A DNA stretch of 47,815 nucleotides from Flavobacteriia bacterium. GTDB taxonomy: Bacteria > Bacteroidota > Bacteroidia > Flavobacteriales_D > Crocinitomicaceae. The notes beneath the pieces are model-generated. The model was not told where the DNA came from. It worked only from the letters and a program-made list of their open reading frames with translations, and did no database searches. Below, piece after piece: positions 10,264 to 18,657 of the stretch. The translations under genes and the position numbers were made by a program. Within the stretch, counting starts at the first letter, position 1. Each line of letters opens with the position of its first letter. The DNA is taken from assembly GCA_947464135.1 (NCBI GenBank), contig CANHVK010000010.1, forward strand, positions 1-47,815, written 5' to 3'.

Positions 10264-11559
10264 ATGAATTTAATGTCCAACTACCAAACAATCATCATTA
10301 CACTTGTAATAATCTGCTTATTGTCATATAATTGGGGTGGAATTTCTGTTTATTCTAAAAAAGCCACGAAAATTCTATTTTGCTCCAAAATCTTAATTAG
10401 CTTTTCCATTTTTTATTACTTTTCGACATATCTGAATCTTGATAAAAAAAATGATTTATATGTTTATTATAATCAGGCACTCAAATTATATGATACATTA
10501 AACGGAAATGCAAAGTCAGTCTTTTCAATATTAATAGGAAATACTCAAGAATATAAATCAATATTAAATCAACTGACATCTTGGAAAAGGGATTTTGATT
10601 ATGGTATCCCAAATGACAATCAAACAATGATTCGAATTCATTTGAGTTTGATTTTGATATTTGGTAAATCAATTTTAAATCATCTATTGTTATTTCATTT
10701 AGTATCCTTTACAGCAATATTGTTACTAATCAAATTCCTTGTTAAACAATCAAATATTCGAAATGAACTCTTATTAATTTTATTCATCTTACCATCCATT
10801 ACAATTTGGTCTAATACTACATTTAAAGAAAGTATAGCACTTAGCATTCATACACTTATGATTTTTACTCTATTGAAAATCAATCAAAATTGGAGTTTAA
10901 AATATTTAATCACACTTGTTGTAGTATGCTTAATCCACATTGTAATCAAGCCCATTTATTTAATTGCCATTTTACCCTATTTTCTAAGTTTTTTAATCTA
11001 TAAAAGAACAAAAATTAAATATTGGTTAAATAGAATCATCATCGTTGTAATTATTGTCACATCCGTAATTATTTCTTTATCGTTTAACCACTCGGATATT
11101 GAAAAAGATGAATATAAATATGGTAATAAATTCAACTTATTCAAAATGATAGAATACAAACAAGACGACTTTTTTTATGAAGCGTATTTGAGAAAAGCCG
11201 AAACATTATTAAAATTAACACCACTAAAAATTGAAAATTTATCATTTTTGACAACACTTAAAGAGTCGATACTAAACGTATTTTTTACTCCATCCTTTTT
11301 CTTTCCTTCAAAATTAATTGGTATCCCTTTTTTAATAGAAAATATTATTTTGTATCTATTAATTTTCATAGGTATCAAAAATAGAAAGTTTCAAAATATT
11401 GAGCCTATCGATAAATTAATCTTCCTATCAGGGATTACGATTTGTATTTTTGCAGGAATAATCACACCTGTATTGGGAATCGTGTTAAAATTTAAATCAA
11501 TAGGTTACCTTTATCTACTTATTGGTTTATTAAAAATTAACTTTCAAAAGGAAAAATGA
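10264..11559 (+). CDS. Multi-spanning membrane protein, paralogue 1 of 3
   Basis: 431 residues with about ten hydrophobic segments, an inner-membrane protein of unknown function. It aligns by eye with the next two genes: a first outer loop with NDLYVYYN, then the NDNQTMIR motif (about residues 117-124), a membrane segment ending IWSNTTFKES (about 179-188), a basic loop, an extracytoplasmic loop after about residue 270, and a last membrane pair beginning ITPVLGIVL. It is the most divergent copy: paralogues 2 and 3 carry VRYR after the TPVLG/VPVLG motif, while this one has LKFK, and the FINxxFRP loop motif reads FFTPSFFFPS. The general shape (many helices, acidic first loop, conserved Arg/Lys) resembles GT-C glycosyltransferases or polysaccharide polymerases, but I cannot assign it. 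An in-frame ATG at 10273 is an alternative start. Its stop overlaps the next start as ATGA. Confidence 0.8.
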   Translation: MNLMSNYQTIIITLVIICLLSYNWGGISVYSKKATKILFCSKILISFSIFYYFSTYLNLDKKNDLYVYYNQALKLYDTLNGNAKSVFSILIGNTQEYKSILNQLTSWKRDFDYGIPNDNQTMIRIHLSLILIFGKSILNHLLLFHLVSFTAILLLIKFLVKQSNIRNELLLILFILPSITIWSNTTFKESIALSIHTLMIFTLLKINQNWSLKYLITLVVVCLIHIVIKPIYLIAILPYFLSFLIYKRTKIKYWLNRIIIVVIIVTSVIISLSFNHSDIEKDEYKYGNKFNLFKMIEYKQDDFFYEAYLRKAETLLKLTPLKIENLSFLTTLKESILNVFFTPSFFFPSKLIGIPFLIENIILYLLIFIGIKNRKFQNIEPIDKLIFLSGITICIFAGIITPVLGIVLKFKSIGYLYLLIGLLKINFQKEK

Positions 11560-12941
11560 ACTATTTAATCTTGTTTTCTTTATTTCTATTATTTGGATTT
11601 TACCTTTTGAAGCTTGATACAAATTCATTAAAAAAATCAAATCTAATAATAGCCTTAATCATAAAATTTTTTGCTACAATTTCTGTTTGGTTTATTTATA
11701 CTTACTATTTCTCAAATACATCATTAAATGACATTTATAAATATTTCAATGATGGTAAGATATTAAACGAATCATTTATTAAATCGCCAATTGAAACGCT
11801 ACAATTTATATTTGAAGGGAAAAACAATTATAACATAAGAAACATTACTGATCAATTAATTTATTGGACAAAACCAAATCAATATGGTTTATTAAATGAC
11901 AATCAAACCATTATATTATTAAACTTTTTACTTTGTTTTATTTCAGATAATAATATTCTAATTCAAAGTCTTATTATTTCGAGCATTGCTTTTTATGCAA
12001 CATTCTCATTGTATAAAACTTTAAACTCTTGTTTTTCTATTCCACATAGAATCTTATTTTTTTTAATGTTTTTTAATCCATCCTATTTGATTTGGACATC
12101 TGGAAATTTCAAAGAAACTTTTATTTATATCGGTTTAATGTTTTTGTTTTCGAACTTAATTAAGTTACTTAATGACAAGAAATCAATCAAAATAAACATC
12201 TTCGTCTTTTTGAACCTGATTTTTATCTTATTCTGCAAAAATTACTTTTTTATATTTTTATTACCAGGAATCATTGCTTTTTATTCAATACTATATTTTT
12301 GGAAAAATAATAAGACTTATGCAGTTTCAATTTCTTATTTTTCATTTTTGATATTAATAATTTTTGCAGGACTTTTTTATAATCCAGTGAATTTTGATAA
12401 CACTATTAAAGACCATCAAAAACGAAAATTGTATATTAAAAAAGTGAATAGCGATTCTTATGAAAAAAATGCATTAGGTGAAAACCGAAATATATTCGAA
12501 GTGTTACGTTTCAAACAACGAGACCAACAATTTGAAGCCAAAACTCAACACGCACACACAGTAGTTTACGCTCCAACCCTAGATGGAAATCCTGTTACTT
12601 TTTTCAAATGTATACCATTTGCATTCATCAATACATTGTTTAGACCGAACGTAATAGATTTTAGAAAACCTCTTTTTATTCCTGATATAATGACCAATTT
12701 TATTATATGGTTACTATTATTTTTTTCATTTAAATACAAAAAACCAACTATTTTGAAAGACGAAAAAATAGTTCAATCTATATTACTTTACTTTACACTT
12801 ATTTCACTTGTTATCATTGGAATTTTAGTTCCTGTTTTAGGAAATATTGTAAGGTATAGAGCACCTATTTTACCTCTCTTAATTATTTCATTATTATTAA
12901 ACATAGACTTTAAAAAAATTCCGTTGTTTAATAAATTGTAA
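11556..12941 (+). CDS. Multi-spanning membrane protein, paralogue 2 of 3
   Basis: 461 residues, about ten to eleven membrane segments. Motifs shared with its neighbours: NDIYKYFNDGKIL in the first outer loop (about residues 58-70), YWTKP and then LNDNQTIILLN, LIWTSGNFKET at about 180-190, the loop FKQRDQQFEAKTQHAHT, AFINTLFRP near 365, and LVPVLGNIVRYRAPILP near the C-terminus. These spaced polar motifs inside an otherwise hydrophobic protein suggest an active or binding site facing the periplasm rather than a plain structural role; that is inference. The start ATG overlaps the stop of the upstream gene (ATGA), so translation is likely coupled. Function unknown. Possible relations are GT-C-type glycosyltransferases or EpsG/Wzy-like polymerases. 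Confidence 0.8.
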   Translation: MNYLILFSLFLLFGFYLLKLDTNSLKKSNLIIALIIKFFATISVWFIYTYYFSNTSLNDIYKYFNDGKILNESFIKSPIETLQFIFEGKNNYNIRNITDQLIYWTKPNQYGLLNDNQTIILLNFLLCFISDNNILIQSLIISSIAFYATFSLYKTLNSCFSIPHRILFFLMFFNPSYLIWTSGNFKETFIYIGLMFLFSNLIKLLNDKKSIKINIFVFLNLIFILFCKNYFFIFLLPGIIAFYSILYFWKNNKTYAVSISYFSFLILIIFAGLFYNPVNFDNTIKDHQKRKLYIKKVNSDSYEKNALGENRNIFEVLRFKQRDQQFEAKTQHAHTVVYAPTLDGNPVTFFKCIPFAFINTLFRPNVIDFRKPLFIPDIMTNFIIWLLLFFSFKYKKPTILKDEKIVQSILLYFTLISLVIIGILVPVLGNIVRYRAPILPLLIISLLLNIDFKKIPLFNKL

Positions 12942-12956
12942 TTTTGATACTAAAAA

Positions 12957-14279
12957 GTGGAATATATACTTTCTTTTCTTTACCTTTTTTTGATATTGAT
13001 TTTCATCAATAAGAGTAGATTTTTCACAAATACAAACCTAAAAAACACTACTTTATTTGGACTTTTTTTTATAAAATTAGTAGCGGCATATTGTTTGTTT
13101 TTAGTTTATTCAAAATATTATACAGATAGGTCAACTGCAGATATTTTTAAATATTTTGATGACTCAACATGGCTATATAAAAACGTGTTCTCTAAATCGC
13201 CTATTAATTACTTTAAAATTATTTTAGGGATACATACCGACCAACCATATATCCATTATGAACTAAAACAAACACAATATTGGTTCAAACCACATGAAAC
13301 AAATGTTTTTAATGATAACCGAACCGTAATCCGTTTTAATCTAATAATATACCTAATATCATTGGGATATTATCATATTCATACATTGATTCTTTGTTTT
13401 CTTGCATTTATAGGTCTTACAGGTATTTACAAAACATTCATCAAATTATTTCCTGAAAAAACTTTAATACTTATTCTAGCGATCTACTTTTTACCATCGG
13501 TTCTTTTTTGGGGTTCCGGTATTTTAAAAGAAAGTCTTTTATTGTTTTCCATTGGATTGTTTATATATGGTTTAGCAGAATTGACCCTGCATAAACAAAA
13601 ATCTCTATCAAATTTCATCATGATTACTATTTCATTTTTATTGCTTACAATAACAAAACCTTATGTTATTCTTACATTAGCGCCAAGTGTTTTAGCATTA
13701 ATAACGTATCCTAGATTCAAAAAAATTAACGCAATTTATTACTTTACACTAATTCATATTTTTAGTATAATCAGCGCATTGATTGTAAATTATTTAAATA
13801 CTAATCTTGATATATTAGGGAATATTGTCTACAAACAACATGATTTTTTAAATGTAGCAAGAGATACACATGCACAAAGCACAATTTATGTAGAGAAATT
13901 ATCAAATAACCTATATTCATTTATTCATTTTTCTCCATTAGCATTTATCAATGGGTTTTTTAGACCAACTATTTTTGAAATAAATTCCATAATTTATTTA
14001 TCTGCAGTGTTCGAATCAACCCTATTAATTTTAGGAGTAGTATTTTTTCTTTTTAAAAGAAATACAGATCTCAATGGTAATCAAAAAATGATCGTTTATT
14101 TTTCATTGTTTTTTTCTATTTTTCTTGCTATTCTGATTGGTTTAGCCACTCCAGTTTTAGGTGCAATTGTTAGATATCGAGTTCCTTATCTTCCTTTTTT
14201 ATATAGTGCTATTTTTATTTCTATTAGAATTCCAAATTCTTCAATTTTTAATAAAATAGAAACTAAACTTTGCAAATGA
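12957..14279 (+). CDS. Multi-spanning membrane protein, paralogue 3 of 3 (GTG start)
   Basis: 440 residues from a GTG at 12957. An in-frame TAA just upstream at 12951 rules out a longer start, and no ATG is near, so GTG is the best choice, 15 bases after the stop of paralogue 2. Conserved motifs: ADIFKYFDDSTWL in the first outer loop, YWFKPHETNVFNDNRTVIR, LFWGSGILKES, ITKPYV, the loop VYKQHDFLNVARDTHAQS, SPLAFINGFFRP and ATPVLGAIVRYRVPYLP. The Asp pair in the first loop and the RYR near the end are the strongest candidates for functional residues. It is the fullest version of the family among the three copies. The last codons overlap the next gene's ATG as ATGA. Function unknown; see paralogues 1 and 2. 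Confidence 0.8.
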   Translation: MEYILSFLYLFLILIFINKSRFFTNTNLKNTTLFGLFFIKLVAAYCLFLVYSKYYTDRSTADIFKYFDDSTWLYKNVFSKSPINYFKIILGIHTDQPYIHYELKQTQYWFKPHETNVFNDNRTVIRFNLIIYLISLGYYHIHTLILCFLAFIGLTGIYKTFIKLFPEKTLILILAIYFLPSVLFWGSGILKESLLLFSIGLFIYGLAELTLHKQKSLSNFIMITISFLLLTITKPYVILTLAPSVLALITYPRFKKINAIYYFTLIHIFSIISALIVNYLNTNLDILGNIVYKQHDFLNVARDTHAQSTIYVEKLSNNLYSFIHFSPLAFINGFFRPTIFEINSIIYLSAVFESTLLILGVVFFLFKRNTDLNGNQKMIVYFSLFFSIFLAILIGLATPVLGAIVRYRVPYLPFLYSAIFISIRIPNSSIFNKIETKLCK

Positions 14280-15559
14280 AACCTATCAGATTTATAATTT
14301 CACTGTTATTTTTAACAAGTTGTATTAAAGGAAAAAAAGTTGATTTTGTATTTCATAATACCATTGTAAACAGTTGCGATGAAAATAATCATACTTATGA
14401 AGCAATGTCTATAAAAGATGGTAAGATTATCGAACTCGGTCCTGAAAGACAAATATTAAATAAATATCGTTCAGAAGAAAGTGAAGATTTAGGTGGTAAA
14501 TATATTTATCCGACATTAATTGATGCGAATTTTAAACTTTTCGATATTCTAATTGAAAGGTTCTCTGTTCAAACAAGTCTTGCTGAAAATGAAAAGCATC
14601 TAATTTATTTGATAGAAAAAAAACTTGAAACAACTAAATCTCCGATTTTATCAATTAACTCCGTTAGATTTAGTAAAAAAAAGGTGATTGATTTAATCAT
14701 TCAAAATTTCCCTTCCAAAAGAATATATATTGTAAATAAAGACTCCCTATTTTACATTGACAATAAATCTATCAAAACGATAAACAACAATGAAAAAAGA
14801 ACTTTTAAAACCAATTTATTAAAGACTAATTTCATAGAATTTAAAGCATTATTTCTTGAAATTCAAAATGAATTAATTGAACATGGATTTAACGATATCA
14901 TCATTCATAATTGCAGTAAAGAAGAATTTGATTTTTTAACCAAATTAGAAAAAAACATCAACATTGAAATGTATTTGTATACGAATTACATTGAAAAACA
15001 TTTGGCCAAAAAACATATTTACGTAAATGGTTTTTACTTAGATGAATTTAATCATTTGGATTCAGAAAAGATTTCAAAAATGAATAAACCAATTAGCTTT
15101 ACAAGCTCTTTTTTTCAAGCAAACTCAAATCAACTATATAAATTCATTAGTTCAATAAACCAAGACCATCGATGGGTATGTATTATAAATTCAAAGCTTT
15201 CAAATGTAGAATCAGAGAAGTTAAATCAATTAAATATTTATCCCGTTGTTAATTCAACATCTAGCGAATTAGAAAAAACCAACTTTTTAAGCAGTTTTGG
15301 CTCAGGGAATACAAATCCATTTGAAATGGAACTCGAAATTATTAAGGATAATAAAATAGCTAAAAATCAAAAAAACAAATTACTTTTTTCAAATGGTCAT
15401 AAACTTACATTTAATGAAAATCGCATGGGAAGCCTTGAAAAAAAGAAAAATACAAATTTCATCACGTTTAAATTCCATTACGACAAAATAAATTCAACAG
15501 ATAAATTATACATTGATAGAATGTATATTAAAAATAAACTAATGTATCAGGTCGATTAA
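14276..15559 (+). CDS. Lipoprotein resembling a YtcJ-type amidohydrolase with all metal motifs lost
   Basis: 427 residues from the ATG at 14276 (a TTG two codons upstream is rejected). A lipobox LTSC places the lipidated Cys at residue 16. Residues 22-85 follow the start of amidohydrolase family 3 closely: VDFVFHNTIVNSCDENN, EAMSIKDGKIIELG, then DLGGKYIYPTLIDA. Where the family has the metal-binding HxH after 'GlIDaH', this protein has DANFK (83-87). Further on, IINSK (about 303-307) stands where the family has IEHAQ, NSTSS where it has QPTH, and FGSGNT (about 341-346) where it has FGSDFP. The HAIGD region is absent, and the total is about 100 residues shorter than usual. The catalytic centre is therefore gone, but the frame is intact. 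It is translationally coupled to paralogue 3. Probably a membrane-anchored binding or structural protein rather than an enzyme. Confidence 0.75.
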   Translation: MKPIRFIISLLFLTSCIKGKKVDFVFHNTIVNSCDENNHTYEAMSIKDGKIIELGPERQILNKYRSEESEDLGGKYIYPTLIDANFKLFDILIERFSVQTSLAENEKHLIYLIEKKLETTKSPILSINSVRFSKKKVIDLIIQNFPSKRIYIVNKDSLFYIDNKSIKTINNNEKRTFKTNLLKTNFIEFKALFLEIQNELIEHGFNDIIIHNCSKEEFDFLTKLEKNINIEMYLYTNYIEKHLAKKHIYVNGFYLDEFNHLDSEKISKMNKPISFTSSFFQANSNQLYKFISSINQDHRWVCIINSKLSNVESEKLNQLNIYPVVNSTSSELEKTNFLSSFGSGNTNPFEMELEIIKDNKIAKNQKNKLLFSNGHKLTFNENRMGSLEKKKNTNFITFKFHYDKINSTDKLYIDRMYIKNKLMYQVD

Positions 15560-15613
15560 TCAATTTTTCAATTATTATTAATATATTTAAATACAAATGT
15601 TAATCATTGTATT

Positions 15614-17365
15614 ATGAGATTATTTGACATACCCTTTCATCAATTACACCATTTCCCTAATGAAAAAATGTTTACAACTAAAACAGATGGTGTATGGAAA
15701 TCTATTTCAACACAAGAATTTTTGGATTTAGTTGAAAAGACATCATTAGGCTTAATAGAACTTGGTATCAATGAAGGAGATAAAATTGGAATTATTTCTT
15801 CAAATAGGTATGAATGGAATGTTTTAGATATCGCTACTTTACAAATTGGAGCTATTGTAGTTCCAATTTATCCGAATATCTCAAAAGATGACTACACCTA
15901 TATTTTAAATGATTCAGAAATTAAATTATGTGTTGTAGGAGATCAAGATTTATATGAAAAAATTTCTGAAATAAGAACTAAAACACCTCGTTTAAACTTA
16001 TTATATACGTTCAATAAGTATAATGAAATTCCACATTGGACAGAAATACATAATGTTGGCAAAATTGAACATCAATCAATTATAGAAGAAAGAAAATCTA
16101 AAATTGATAAATTTGATTTAGCTACAATAATTTATACATCTGGAACAACTGGAAATCCGAAAGGAGTAATGCTTTCACATAATAATATTGTTTCAAATGC
16201 ATTAGCCTGTGTGGATAGAATGCCGTGTAACGAGCATTCAAGGGTATTAACGTTTTTGCCTGTATGTCACGTATATGAAAGAATGTTACATTACCTATAC
16301 ATGTATATGGGGTGTGCCATTTATTTTGCTGAATCATTAGATACAATCGGTGATAACATTAGAGAAGTAAAGCCACATATGTTTACTGCTGTTCCAAGAT
16401 TGATAGAAAAAGTATACGATAAAATCATTCAAAAAGGAGAAGAGTTAACGGGTATTAAGAAAAAATTATTTTTTTGGGCAGTATCTGTTGCAGAACAATA
16501 TGAAGTAGGAAAATCTGACTTTTGGTATACTTTCAAGTTAAAAATTGCAAGAAAACTAATTTTCTCAAAATGGAAAGAAGCTTTAGGTGGTGAAGTTAAA
16601 GCAATTGCTTCAGGTAGTGCCGCGCTTCAACCTAGATTGGCTAGAATTTTTTTAGCTGCTGATATTACTGTTTTAGAAGGATATGGTTTAACGGAAACAT
16701 CACCCGTTATTTCTGTTAATTGTTTAAAAAATGGAATTAAAATTGGTAGCGTAGGCACATTGATTCCTGATGTTGAAGTGAAAATTGCAGAAGATGGTGA
16801 GATTTTAGTAAAAGGACCAAATGTTATGATGGGTTATTACAAACAACCTGAAAAAACAGCTGAAGCAATCGTTGATGGTTGGTTCCACACTGGAGATATC
16901 GGAACTTTTGTTGATGGAAAATTTCTAAAGATAACGGACAGAAAAAAGGAAATATTTAAGACTTCCGGTGGTAAATACATCATTCCCCAAGCGATGGAAA
17001 ATAAATTTAAAGAATCTAGATTTATTGAACAAATGATGGTGGTTGGCGAAGGTCAGAAATTCCCTGGTGCGTTAATTGTTCCTAGTTTTATCCATTTAAA
17101 GGATTGGTTAAATAAAAAAGGAGTGAATGCAAAAGAACTTTCAAATTTTGAAATAATAAATTTAAATTTAGTTAAAGAAAAACTTGAAAAAGAAGTGAAT
17201 CATTACAATCAATTTTATGGTGGATATGAACAAATCAAGAGATTTGAATTACTCGAAAATGAATTCACCATTGAAGGTAATGAGCTTACCCCTACATTAA
17301 AGCTTAAAAGAAAGATTATTCTTGAAAAATATGCTTTATTTATTGAGCGTATATACAATGTTTAA
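15614..17365 (+). CDS. Long-chain acyl-CoA synthetase (AMP-forming)
   Basis: 583 residues, ATG start after a 54-base gap. It activates fatty acids to acyl-CoA through an acyl-adenylate. The AMP-binding signature IIYTSGTTGNPKGVMLSHNN begins near residue 172, and GYGLTETSP is at about 356. The GWFHTGDIG motif and the hinge/Lys region ITDRKKEIFKTSGGKYIIP are present. The length and the N-terminal 'Ws.it..ef...v...a.GL...Gi..GDkigi' segment fit the FadD/LC-FACS group common in Bacteroidota, sometimes named FadD15-like. The protein is cytosolic or membrane-associated. It is followed by rsmG after three bases, so the two are probably co-transcribed although functionally unrelated. Chain-length preference cannot be read from the sequence. 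Confidence 0.93.
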   Translation: MRLFDIPFHQLHHFPNEKMFTTKTDGVWKSISTQEFLDLVEKTSLGLIELGINEGDKIGIISSNRYEWNVLDIATLQIGAIVVPIYPNISKDDYTYILNDSEIKLCVVGDQDLYEKISEIRTKTPRLNLLYTFNKYNEIPHWTEIHNVGKIEHQSIIEERKSKIDKFDLATIIYTSGTTGNPKGVMLSHNNIVSNALACVDRMPCNEHSRVLTFLPVCHVYERMLHYLYMYMGCAIYFAESLDTIGDNIREVKPHMFTAVPRLIEKVYDKIIQKGEELTGIKKKLFFWAVSVAEQYEVGKSDFWYTFKLKIARKLIFSKWKEALGGEVKAIASGSAALQPRLARIFLAADITVLEGYGLTETSPVISVNCLKNGIKIGSVGTLIPDVEVKIAEDGEILVKGPNVMMGYYKQPEKTAEAIVDGWFHTGDIGTFVDGKFLKITDRKKEIFKTSGGKYIIPQAMENKFKESRFIEQMMVVGEGQKFPGALIVPSFIHLKDWLNKKGVNAKELSNFEIINLNLVKEKLEKEVNHYNQFYGGYEQIKRFELLENEFTIEGNELTPTLKLKRKIILEKYALFIERIYNV

Positions 17366-17368
17366 AAT

Positions 17369-18007
17369 ATGAACGATAATATAGACCTTATTTTAAAATA
17401 CTTTCCAAATTTAAAGGAAGAACAAATAGAAAAATTTAAAAAACTATTTCCTATATACGAAAGTTGGAACGAGCAAATAAATGTAATTTCAAGAAAGGAC
17501 TTAGATTCTTTTAACGAAAGGCATTTGTTACACTCTCTTGGTATTGCTAAAGTAATTGATTTTGTTCCTCAAACTAAAATATTAGATATTGGAACAGGTG
17601 GTGGTTTTCCAGGTATACCATTAGCGATATTTTTCCCTGAAGTACATTTTACGCTAGTAGATTCAATTGGAAAAAAAATAAAAGTAGTAAATGAAGTTGC
17701 AAAAGCATTAGATCTTGACAATGTTGTGGGAATTCACGAAAGAGCAGAAAAGATAAAAGAAAAATATGATTTTGTAGTTAGTAGAGCAGTAACAGCTATG
17801 CCACAATTTTTACCTTGGGTAAATGGAAAGTTTTTAAAAGAAAATAAAAATAGTCTTAAAAATGGAATACTTTATTTAAAGGGGGGAGATTTAGCTGAAG
17901 AAATGAAACCTGTTAAACAGCCTATTAAATATTATGAATTGCAAAGATACTTTGAAGAAGACTTTTTTGAAACCAAAAAAGTGGTCTATCTAAAAATGAA
18001 TAATTAA
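17369..18007 (+). CDS. rsmG: 16S rRNA (guanine-527-N7)-methyltransferase
   Basis: 212 residues, normal for RsmG (GidB). It methylates N7 of G527 in 16S rRNA in the 530 loop using SAM. The N-terminal segment YESWNEQINVISRKDLDSF with HLLHSLGIAK is diagnostic. The Rossmann SAM-binding motif is ILDIGTGGGFPGIPLAIFFP at about residues 70-89, followed by FTLVDSIGKK and the VVSRAV motif. The C-terminus ends in the usual beta strands with LKGGDL. It sits three bases after the acyl-CoA synthetase and overlaps the convergent hypothetical gene by four bases at the stop codons, so there is no room for a conventional terminator. Confidence 0.96.
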   Translation: MNDNIDLILKYFPNLKEEQIEKFKKLFPIYESWNEQINVISRKDLDSFNERHLLHSLGIAKVIDFVPQTKILDIGTGGGFPGIPLAIFFPEVHFTLVDSIGKKIKVVNEVAKALDLDNVVGIHERAEKIKEKYDFVVSRAVTAMPQFLPWVNGKFLKENKNSLKNGILYLKGGDLAEEMKPVKQPIKYYELQRYFEEDFFETKKVVYLKMNN

Positions 18008-18540
18008 ATTTTATATTTCTTTTCAACTGCTTCCCAATTCCAAATGAAATTTGTAACAATTTCATCCATACGCTTTAAAAATAAAGGATTGGGAGCCTGC
18101 ATATTTCTGAAATATTCTTCCTGAAAATCATTTAAAGCATATTTATGAAAAATAGCTTTAGACATTCCATAAAGTATATTTTTGGAAGGATAGTTAACTC
18201 TTGAAATAAAAGATTTGTAATCAGAAATTAATTCACCAAATTGAGATTCTGTCAATCCAAAAATAACAGATAATTTTTTAATTATAAGACTTTCAACAGA
18301 AAGAGCTTGGTTGTAATCAAAGTGAGTTTCTAGTTGAACAAGATTTCCAACAATTATTATCATTGTAAATTCATCAACTTCTGAAGGAGCGATATCAGGT
18401 GAATACTCAAATGCAGGATCTTCGTTAATCATAGATGCAACTTCTTTAAAACCATTATCAATAACATCTAGCAAACCATTCACAAAAATGTTTGCTAATT
18501 GATTATCAGATAGTCGCTTTTTAAGAAAAGATCTAATCAT
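18004..18540 (-). CDS. Conserved hypothetical helical protein
   Basis: 178 residues from the ATG at 18540 (MIRSFLKKRLSDNQLANIF). An upstream in-frame ATG at 18570 would add ten residues, but the shorter start is favoured. No signal peptide or membrane segment, so cytosolic. The sequence is mostly amphipathic helix with acidic loops: FVNGLLDVIDNGFKEVASMI, PDIAPSEVDEFTM, HFDYNQALSVESLIIKKL and a C-terminal aromatic cluster FIWNWEAVEKKYKI. I recognise it only as the kind of short unnamed protein found in Flavobacteriales and can assign no function. Its stop overlaps that of rsmG by four bases in convergent orientation, and it is divergent from the PorP/SprF-like gene across 117 bases. Confidence 0.65.
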   Translation of the reverse strand: MIRSFLKKRLSDNQLANIFVNGLLDVIDNGFKEVASMINEDPAFEYSPDIAPSEVDEFTMIIIVGNLVQLETHFDYNQALSVESLIIKKLSVIFGLTESQFGELISDYKSFISRVNYPSKNILYGMSKAIFHKYALNDFQEEYFRNMQAPNPLFLKRMDEIVTNFIWNWEAVEKKYKI

Positions 18541-18657
18541 AGATTCTAAATTAATTAGGCAAAAATACAATTTTAAAACTTCTAAATTGAATTCTAGTTT
18601 TAGATAAAATTCAACAAGTTATTAACACAATTACAAAAAAAATGTATTTTTACAACT

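Noticed and set aside
17881-17886. Second six-G run, in rsmG
   Set aside because: It encodes the conserved LKGGDL motif in the normal frame; no sign of frameshifting.
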